A DNA stretch of 64,000 bases from Oleiphilus sp. (GTDB lineage: Bacteria > Pseudomonadota > Gammaproteobacteria > Pseudomonadales > Oleiphilaceae). The translations under genes and the position numbers were made by a program. The stretch is from positions 20,604 through 84,603 of the forward strand of contig PZPK01000020.1 in the NCBI GenBank assembly GCA_006212045.1. The letters run 5' to 3'. Below, one piece after another: positions 57,070 through 64,000 of the stretch. The first letter of the stretch is position 1. The number at the start of each line of letters is the position of its first letter. The notes beneath the pieces were generated by a model. That model saw nothing but the letters and a program-made list of their open reading frames with translations. It was not told the origin of the DNA and searched no databases.

Positions 57070-58434
57070 CTAGCGCTTACCTGAACGACGCAAGGCTGCA
57101 GGCGTGAAGTCCCGACTGGAATAGGTTTTCTCGAAGTTAAATCGCAGTGGCTCCTCATTTGCCAGGCCGTTGGCCAAGTAACGCCCGGAAAGCAGGTCAT
57201 GCGACGATTCAATCGTTGTGAACACCGCTTTGGCGTCATAGAAGTACTTGTTATGCGCCTCAACGAAACGCCATAACTCGCCACGACCATCATAGTGATC
57301 CGCAATCATGGCAGCCCAAGTATCTTCATCAACGTAAAGGACACGCTTGGAATAAATATGACGCATTCCTTCCTTAAGTGTGCCAACAACCTTCCAGACA
57401 CGATGCAGTTCATAACGCGTATGCTCGGGGTCAAGATGCGCAGGTTTTACCAGATCAGCGTAGCTTAAGGATTTGTCGTCCAGCTTGTAAGAGTTATAGG
57501 GGATATACAGCTCCTGCTTGCCAACAAGCTCCCAGTTGTATCGATCTGGCGCCCCATTGTACATATCGAAGTTATCCGTGGTTCTCAGGCCATCGGAAGC
57601 CGTACCCGGACCATCATAACCCACCTGAGGTGCACGACGTACACGACGTTGACCAGCGTTATAAATCCAAGCTCTGCGGGGCTCCTTGACCTGATCAATC
57701 GTCTCGTGAACCAGCAGTACGTTACCAGCCAAACGTGCTGGCGCCGTAACGATCTGCTTGAAGTAAAACATGACGTTGGGATCCTTACTCGCTTCAAAAT
57801 CCCTCAGATAGTAACGCTCGGAAAACTCCTCAAAGAATCGAATCGGTGTATATTCACCCGACTGTGTTGGCGTTACCTGCACCGAAACCCGCTCAAAGCT
57901 TCCGCCGCGAAAACGCATAATATGGTTCCAGACAAGATGCAGGCCGACAGACGGGATCGGGAACGGGTTAACACCGACGACGTTCTTGACACCATTCCCG
58001 CCATCGATCATCTCCGTGTTTAATGCGTTCTTTTTACTGAACTCGACGATATCATCATTGTAACCGACGATTCTATGCGTTTTGTAAACCGGCATTTTGT
58101 ATGTATCGTAGGCATTTAACATTGCCTTTTGACCATCACTCAGATTATCGGCGTATTGCGCCATATTCTCTTTGGTAATGGTGAACAAAGGTTTTTCACC
58201 TGCAAAGGGATCGATGTAGGGTTCGCCTGACTTGAATCCTGCAGGAATTTCCTTCAACCCACCATCCCAAGCCGGAATGGTGCCTGCCGCGTTTCCGGCT
58301 TTTTCGGCACCAATTGGCGTCAATTCGTTCCCCAGCTTGGCTGCTTCTTCAGCAGATACTTTCGCCATGGCTGTTCCAGCGCCGCATACCGCTGAAATCA
58401 CACCCATTGCGCATATTGTTTTAATTAAGTTCAT
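57070..58434 (-). CDS. DUF1329 periplasmic protein
   Basis: 454 residues with a signal peptide (about 1-24, cleavage near AMA). GNELTPIGAEKAGNAAGTIPAWDGGL right after it is the DUF1329 signature, and later YELHRVWKVVGTLKEGMRHIYSKR fits the LolA-like sorting fold predicted for this family. Believed to shuttle a lipid-like cargo to the outer membrane; not proven. It follows the DUF1302 gene by 36 bases. Confidence 0.9.
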   Translation of the reverse strand: MNLIKTICAMGVISAVCGAGTAMAKVSAEEAAKLGNELTPIGAEKAGNAAGTIPAWDGGLKEIPAGFKSGEPYIDPFAGEKPLFTITKENMAQYADNLSDGQKAMLNAYDTYKMPVYKTHRIVGYNDDIVEFSKKNALNTEMIDGGNGVKNVVGVNPFPIPSVGLHLVWNHIMRFRGGSFERVSVQVTPTQSGEYTPIRFFEEFSERYYLRDFEASKDPNVMFYFKQIVTAPARLAGNVLLVHETIDQVKEPRRAWIYNAGQRRVRRAPQVGYDGPGTASDGLRTTDNFDMYNGAPDRYNWELVGKQELYIPYNSYKLDDKSLSYADLVKPAHLDPEHTRYELHRVWKVVGTLKEGMRHIYSKRVLYVDEDTWAAMIADHYDGRGELWRFVEAHNKYFYDAKAVFTTIESSHDLLSGRYLANGLANEEPLRFNFEKTYSSRDFTPAALRRSGKR

Positions 58435-58470
58435 AAACTACCTCGTCAAACCCGAGCGTTAAAATGGATG

Positions 58471-60354
58471 TTAGAAGGAATAAGATACGCTAAGTGCCAG
58501 ATTGTCACGGTCATGCAAGGCATTGTGACGTTTGTTGCCAAAGAAACTGGTATAGGCAACATTAGCACTGTATTGGTTCAGATAATCCGCTTTGACCGAG
58601 AGGCCAATCGACTTTCTGCCTTCCACAAAATTCGCTCCGGGACCAGGAGCATAGCCGCTCACATCGTGACTCCAGGCAAGTTGGGGGGTCAGGTTAACGC
58701 CCGCCACCACGTTGTTATAGGTTAACGCCGCTCGCGTTCTGTAGCCCCAGGAAAAGTCGGTGACATATCCTTCATTGTCACAAGTACCGATGCTGTTAAT
58801 GTTCTCACAGGCTTCCAGGGCCGAAACGCCATCATCCGGAAAATAATCCGGCGTCAGACCGAAACTCACCTGATCGAATCGACCATAACGGATCTGATCT
58901 ACTGAAGGTAAATCGTGCACATAGGTACCGCCGATTTCACCCACCAATGCAAGACGGCTTGCGCCCCAAATCTGGTCGATGAATGAGATACCGGTGAATT
59001 GCAGCTGGGACACGTCGTAAAGATCATAGCCTTTCTGAATCGAACCCAGGAATCCTGCTGCAGCCGCGTCCGAAACATCTATTACACCATCATTGTTCGA
59101 ATCAGGTACGCGATCCTGAAATATTGGAGAGTAGACATTGCCCCCGGTCGGTGCTCGACCCAGTGCGGCAGCTACCAGATCGGGAGAGTTCAACTGAATC
59201 GGTACATCTTTCTTGTAACTGTACTCACCACCAACAGAAATACCGTTAGGTGTAGTCGTATTGAAGCTCAAACCAAACAATTTGATTTGCTCGGGATACT
59301 CAATGAAGTACTTGGCTCCGGTGTCTGGATCAATGGCCTCTGTCGTCGAGGTAATTGCACCGTCATTGTTGGTATCTTCAGCCGTTTTACCTGAAACCAG
59401 CGGGAACCGGCTGTGATACTGGATGTAGTAAAAACCAAACTCTGTTTCATTCAGTTCAGGCACATACCAGCGCATCGCGACACCAAACTGGTCGGTATCA
59501 TCGGGTTCCTGGTCTGCCATACGGCCGACCTGAGTATTGAACTGGTTGTTGAAGTCTTCCGAGTTGGAATTCAGTGCGTACACCGGACCACACTCATCAG
59601 AAACATAGTCAACTGTGGAGAAGAAGGTACCACAATCACCTACACGGGATTTTTCGTACTCGAGCTGCACGAAACTTTCCAGAGTAATGTTATCCGTCAA
59701 ACCAAGAGAGCCGTAAACCATATTCACTGGAAGCAAAGCGTCTTTGACTTCCGCACCTGGTGCTCTGATGGCGCCAACATCGACCGGGTTGATCACGTTG
59801 ATACCATTGAAGATAAAGGTACTCTCACCCCAGCTGACCACCTGCTTACCCAGTCGCAGGTTCAAGGGAACTTCACCCAGCCAAAAATCGCCCCAGACAT
59901 AAGCATCAAGGAATTCACCACCGGAAGCATTTCGATCTCCCGCACCCGACAATTGCCGCTGCTGACCAAGGGAGTCCGTGGCCATGTCTTCGTCCTTGAG
60001 TTCAAAATCGTACCAGTAACGGGTTCTGGCAAAGGCCCCGAAATCTCCGAGGCTGAACAGGAATTCTGTATTACCTTTGACTATTTTCGAGTAGGTTTCA
60101 TGTTTCTTGAAGTTCAGGTTGCCATCATCATTGTTGATAGACCCTCCTGAACCGCCATTCCCCTTGCCCACCAGATATTCATTGGGACTTTGCATACGCC
60201 AACTGGCACCTGCAGTCAGGGTTGTATCAATACTGGCCTCTACATCTCCCATGTAGAATTGAAACGCGTCAACCGGTGTCGATACTGAGGCCGCAACTGC
60301 CAAAGCCAAAGGCAACTTATTGCAGTGACGCAACCACTGTGTTTTTTTTGTCAT
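58471..60354 (-). CDS. DUF1302 outer-membrane protein
   Basis: 627 residues: signal peptide (about 1-29), then alternating hydrophobic beta-strands ending in the aromatic C-terminus SVSYSF, an outer-membrane barrel mark. FYMGDVEASIDTTLTAGASWRMQSP near the start and LRLGKQVVSWGESTFIFNGINVINPVD are characteristic of DUF1302. In many pseudomonads and marine bacteria DUF1302 and DUF1329 genes are adjacent and linked to MMPL/RND exporters; function not established. Confidence 0.92.
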   Translation of the reverse strand: MTKKTQWLRHCNKLPLALAVAASVSTPVDAFQFYMGDVEASIDTTLTAGASWRMQSPNEYLVGKGNGGSGGSINNDDGNLNFKKHETYSKIVKGNTEFLFSLGDFGAFARTRYWYDFELKDEDMATDSLGQQRQLSGAGDRNASGGEFLDAYVWGDFWLGEVPLNLRLGKQVVSWGESTFIFNGINVINPVDVGAIRAPGAEVKDALLPVNMVYGSLGLTDNITLESFVQLEYEKSRVGDCGTFFSTVDYVSDECGPVYALNSNSEDFNNQFNTQVGRMADQEPDDTDQFGVAMRWYVPELNETEFGFYYIQYHSRFPLVSGKTAEDTNNDGAITSTTEAIDPDTGAKYFIEYPEQIKLFGLSFNTTTPNGISVGGEYSYKKDVPIQLNSPDLVAAALGRAPTGGNVYSPIFQDRVPDSNNDGVIDVSDAAAAGFLGSIQKGYDLYDVSQLQFTGISFIDQIWGASRLALVGEIGGTYVHDLPSVDQIRYGRFDQVSFGLTPDYFPDDGVSALEACENINSIGTCDNEGYVTDFSWGYRTRAALTYNNVVAGVNLTPQLAWSHDVSGYAPGPGANFVEGRKSIGLSVKADYLNQYSANVAYTSFFGNKRHNALHDRDNLALSVSYSF

Positions 60355-60382
60355 CGAACGCTACTCCGTCTTTTCATTTTTT

Positions 60383-60413
60383 ATTTGTCTGGTTAGCCAA
60401 AAAACAGACAAAT
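60383..60413. promoter_or_regulatory. 9-bp inverted repeat upstream of the DUF1302 gene
   Basis: ATTTGTCTG (60383-60391) and CAGACAAAT (60405-60413) are perfect arms with a 13-base spacer, starting 29 bases before the DUF1302 ATG on the minus strand. It could be an operator or a leader hairpin in the untranslated region. The bases 60414-60636 hold no gene. Confidence 0.4.
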
Positions 60414-60636
60414 GTCACTGTTCTCTCCATGCGTGTCTTGCGACATTACCCATGCAGTCGCTCCAGTAGATCCCGAAGAGCTGAACAGAACGAGAAAGTA
60501 AAATTTATCTTTGTGGCAGGGATTTGGGTGCACACAAAACACCGGCACCTATTCCATGCATGTTTAGGAAAGCATAGACGCTAATTCTGAATTCAACCAA
60601 TTGAATGCAAGTTTTTTTGGCCGACTTATCGTGCTG

Positions 60637-61806
60637 CTAGGATTCGCTCAAAGCTTCGTGTTCCGCGAGTCTTGCACGGAATGACTTGCGCGCGATAAAG
60701 ATCACTGAAGCGGCGGCTCCAGCCAGAAAGAACGACACCATAAACGCGGCCGAATACCCGAAATACTCAACCAGGAGTCCACTCAAAACAGCACCGACTG
60801 CACCACCCAGCCCGAATCCGGCACTGCTGTACAGTGCCTGAGCTCGGCCCTGACTGGATGAGGCGAAGGAATGGTGCACAAAATAAATCGCGGCCGCATG
60901 CATGGCACCAAAAGACAGTGCATGCAGAACCTGGGCAAAGATAAGAACCAGCTGATACTCTGCGCCCACTGCAATCATCAGCCAGCGCAAGGCAGTCAGC
61001 ATCAGGGCCCAAAACATGATGTTATCCAGCGTGGCACGCCGGAACCAAAGGTGCATACCGATAAAGAGCACCACTTCAGCGATGACTCCCAGTGCCCACA
61101 ACAGACCAATCGTGGTTTTGGTATAGCCGAGCGTTTCCAGATAGATGCTGTAATAGGTGTAGTAGGCGCCATGCGACAACTGCAATAGAAAGCAAACAGC
61201 AAAAAAAGTGATCACAACAGGATGCTTTAGCTGAGCCCCAAAGGCCTGACCATCTGTTGCTTCTTCGCAGCGCGGTTCGGACAAGCGCCACAGACTGGAT
61301 AAAAAAATACAGCAAATAATGATCAGCAGGATCGCGGGAAACAACGCAATGGAGAACGCGTCAAAAATAGAGCCCATACAAACCACGGATACGATAAAGC
61401 CTATCGAGCCCCACAGACGAATGCGACTATAGCGGGATTTTTCAGCGCCCAGATTATGCAGTGTCAAGACTTCATATTGCGGCAACACAGCGTTCCAGAA
61501 AAAACTGAACAACATGATCACTACCGCGTAATACCAAAACCCGGAGGCCGTAAAAAAGGCCAGAAAGGTAAGCAATGTCAGCAAAGAACCGCAACGCACC
61601 AGCCATAAACGTTTCTGGAGCCGGTCTGCCAACGCGCCCCAGATGTTCGGAGCAAGCACTTTGGTGAGCATCAGAATCGATGTCAGCTGTGATATTTCAA
61701 GCAGACTGAAACCTTCTGATTCCAGAAAAAGCCCCATATATGGTGCCATCACACCAAGCAACGCAAAGTAGAAGAAATAAAAACTGGAAAGTCGTATCAG
61801 AACCAC
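60637..61806 (-). CDS. MFS transporter, phenylpropionate/HcaT-LacY-like
   Basis: About 389 residues from a GTG at 61806; the longest frame starts at GTG 61863. RLSSFYFFYFALLGVMAPYMGLFLESEGFSLLEI is the opening of the MFS_1-like group that contains HcaT and relatives. Twelve membrane helices are spaced as in MFS proteins. The substrate (aromatic acid, sugar or nucleoside) is not determinable. No catabolic neighbour gives a hint. Confidence 0.9.
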   Translation of the reverse strand: MVLIRLSSFYFFYFALLGVMAPYMGLFLESEGFSLLEISQLTSILMLTKVLAPNIWGALADRLQKRLWLVRCGSLLTLLTFLAFFTASGFWYYAVVIMLFSFFWNAVLPQYEVLTLHNLGAEKSRYSRIRLWGSIGFIVSVVCMGSIFDAFSIALFPAILLIIICCIFLSSLWRLSEPRCEEATDGQAFGAQLKHPVVITFFAVCFLLQLSHGAYYTYYSIYLETLGYTKTTIGLLWALGVIAEVVLFIGMHLWFRRATLDNIMFWALMLTALRWLMIAVGAEYQLVLIFAQVLHALSFGAMHAAAIYFVHHSFASSSQGRAQALYSSAGFGLGGAVGAVLSGLLVEYFGYSAAFMVSFFLAGAAASVIFIARKSFRARLAEHEALSES

Positions 61807-62521
<715 letters not shown>

Positions 62522-62560
62522 GCCCCGCACAAAACAACAATTATTCTGGGAAAGAACAAC

Positions 62561-63847
62561 ATGAAAAAATTTCTCTGGGGCGCTTCACTGCTTATGGCGC
62601 CTACCCTTTCAATGGCAAATGATGCGCTCAGTGGCGCGGATACCGCCTGGATACTCACCGCAACCGCGCTTGTCCTGTTTATGACCATTCCCGGTCTGTC
62701 GTTATTCTATGCCGGTCTCGTTCGAAGCAAGAACGTACTGTCTGTTTTGATGCAATGCTTTACCCTGACGTGCCTGATGTCCGTGCTTTGGTATGTTGCG
62801 GGCTACTCTCTTGCCTTTGGCGAAGGCAATCAGTGGGTTGGTGATTTCAGCAACCTCTTTATGGCCAATGTCACCAAGGAATCGATGTCAGGAACCATTC
62901 CTGAAGCACTCTTTGCAGGTTTCCAGATGACATTCGCAGTCATTACGCCAGCCCTGATTGTAGGCGCATTTGCCGAGCGCATGAAATTCTCAGCCATGCT
63001 GTTATTCAGCAGCATCTGGTTGCTTGTCGTCTATGCTCCAGTATGCCACTGGGTCTGGGGCGGTGGTTGGTTGAGTGACTTGGGCGTACTCGATTTTGCC
63101 GGAGGGATTGTTGTTCATATCACAGCAGGTGTTGCGGCTCTGGTCGCGGCCGTAGTGATCGGTAATCGTAAAAACTGGCCCCAAACCGCCATGCCTCCGC
63201 ACAACATGACGATGACCGTCACCGGCGCTGGAATGCTTTGGGTCGGATGGTTTGGTTTTAATGCGGGCAGCGCTTTGGCCGCCGACGAAAACGCGGCAAT
63301 GGCTCTGGTTGCAACACATCTGTCAGCCGCAATGGGTTCGCTCTCCTGGATGGCGTGCGAATGGAAAAAATTCGGAAAGCCCTCAGTACTGGGCATTGTG
63401 ACCGGCATGGTTGCCGGCCTTGGCACAATCACCCCGGCATCCGGATCTGTCAGCCCTGCAGCAGCGATTGTCATCGGTCTGCTTGCCGGCTTTATCTGCT
63501 TTAACGCCGTGATTATCGTGAAACAGAAACTCAAAATTGACGACTCCCTGGATGTATTCCCGGTGCACGGTATCGGCGGCATACTGGGAACGCTGCTGGT
63601 TGGCGTTTTCTGCGCAACTGACCTTGGCGTATTCAGCGGATTTGGCTTCGGTGGCGACAATACAAGTATTGGCAGCCAGATGAGTGCACAGCTGATCGGA
63701 ATCGTTAGCACTATCATCTACACAGCAATCGCTACCTGGATCATTCTAAAGATCGTGGATGTAGTCACAGGTCTGCGTGTCGACGATGAAGATGAATATC
63801 GTGGACTGGATCTGGCCCTGCACGAAGAGAAGGGTTACGATATCTAA
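62561..63847 (+). CDS. amtB: Ammonium transporter
   Basis: Inner-membrane channel for ammonium, regulated by GlnK binding. 428 residues: signal peptide (about 1-19), then eleven membrane helices with FYAGLVRSKNVLS (first core helix), HITAGVAALVAA (pore histidine), FNAGSALAADENAAMA and HGIGGILGTLLVG (second pore His). C-terminal cytoplasmic tail RVDDEDEYRGLDLALHEEKGYDI fits GlnK binding. It follows glnK by 39 bases and ends in a terminator. Confidence 0.97.
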   Translation: MKKFLWGASLLMAPTLSMANDALSGADTAWILTATALVLFMTIPGLSLFYAGLVRSKNVLSVLMQCFTLTCLMSVLWYVAGYSLAFGEGNQWVGDFSNLFMANVTKESMSGTIPEALFAGFQMTFAVITPALIVGAFAERMKFSAMLLFSSIWLLVVYAPVCHWVWGGGWLSDLGVLDFAGGIVVHITAGVAALVAAVVIGNRKNWPQTAMPPHNMTMTVTGAGMLWVGWFGFNAGSALAADENAAMALVATHLSAAMGSLSWMACEWKKFGKPSVLGIVTGMVAGLGTITPASGSVSPAAAIVIGLLAGFICFNAVIIVKQKLKIDDSLDVFPVHGIGGILGTLLVGVFCATDLGVFSGFGFGGDNTSIGSQMSAQLIGIVSTIIYTAIATWIILKIVDVVTGLRVDDEDEYRGLDLALHEEKGYDI

Positions 63848-63867
63848 GCAAGCAGGACGCTTGACGG

Positions 63868-63904
63868 AAAACGGGAGACGCAGATTGCGGACTCCCGTTT
63901 TTTT
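63868..63904 (+). terminator. Intrinsic terminator of glnK-amtB
   Basis: AAAACGGGAG (63868-63877) pairs with CTCCCGTTTT (63892-63901) around a 14-base loop; the T-run continues to 63904. It ends two bases before the heptamer repeat. Confidence 0.9.
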
Positions 63905-63906
63905 GT

Positions 63907-64000
63907 GCTGGACGCTGGACGCTGGACGCTGGACGCTGGACGCTGGACGCTGGACGCTGGACGCTGGACGCTGGACGCTGGACGCTGGACGCTGGACGCT
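63907..64000. repeat. Perfect heptanucleotide tandem repeat (GCTGGAC)n
   Basis: The unit GCTGGAC is repeated without a single change for 94 bases, a little over 13 copies, and is cut by the window end, so the true length is unknown. It begins directly after the amtB terminator. With no interruption it is likely variable in copy number between strains. The unit (7 bp) would shift frame with each copy if translated; no gene is visible around it within the window. Confidence 0.97.

Noticed and set aside
63907..64000. Terminal repeat as a CRISPR array
   Set aside because: Unit is 7 bp with no spacers, so it is a simple tandem repeat.

Overview
The window looks like chromosome of a marine or halotolerant gammaproteobacterium, probably from the Pseudomonadales/Oceanospirillales side (Marinobacter-, Hahella-, Alcanivorax- or Ketobacter-like). 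This is inferred from gene content: an ectoine operon with a dedicated aspartate kinase, the cysM-rlmD-relA-mazG block divergent from a GacS/BarA-type kinase, a second elongation factor G of the Vibrio/Shewanella FusA2 type, a fatty acid cis/trans isomerase, OruR-like AraC regulators, and a DUF1329/DUF1302 envelope pair. I see no rRNA, tRNA, IS element, prophage or CRISPR array. Gene density is high and most genes are housekeeping or envelope-related.

Layout. 1-5256: ectoine operon ectA-ectB-ectC, then a DksA/TraR-like zinc-finger gene, ask_ect and a membrane-anchored TPR protein, the last three joined by short gaps or overlaps. Inverted repeats resembling an EctR-type operator lie upstream. 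5253-7028: divergent GlxA-type regulator and DJ-1/PfpI (isonitrile hydratase-like) gene. 7277-9431: exported pectinacetylesterase/Notum-like hydrolase followed by a membrane-anchored helical protein. 9447-16600: lnt, AraC regulator, two tiny envelope genes, DUF2254 protein, EEP-family hydrolase and PaaI thioesterase. 16771-20007: proS with a lytic transglycosylase and three small genes. 20056-21148: AraC-type gene broken by a frameshift. 21137-26800: flavoprotein with DUF2834 partner, RND/MMPL transporter, HD-domain protein and a conserved small protein. 27033-30361: rnr-rlmB. 30787-33645: DUF3135, LpxL-type acyltransferase and DUF3179. 33714-35801: fusA2. 36160-38371: SDR-like, HugZ-like and alcohol dehydrogenase-like genes. 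38603-43588: cti and a DUF748 protein. 43601-50144: Hpt protein, thioesterase, mazG, relA, rlmD and cysM. 50287-53031: gacS/barA. 53178-56997: large unknown lipoprotein, DUF1232 and a lysophospholipid acyltransferase-like gene. 57070-61806: DUF1329, DUF1302 and an MFS transporter. 62183-63847: glnK-amtB. The window ends in a perfect 7-bp tandem repeat.

Functionally the window combines osmoprotection (ectoine), stress signalling (RelA, GacS, Hpt, DksA-like), envelope and lipid maintenance (Lnt, LpxL, Cti, acyltransferase, DUF748, RND, DUF1302/1329), RNA processing and modification (RNase R, RlmB, RlmD), translation (ProS, EF-G2) and nitrogen uptake (GlnK/AmtB). The least explained parts are the two extra genes in the ectoine operon, the hydrolase plus anchored helical partner, the 829-residue lipoprotein and the terminal repeat. 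No complete new system is demonstrable from sequence alone.
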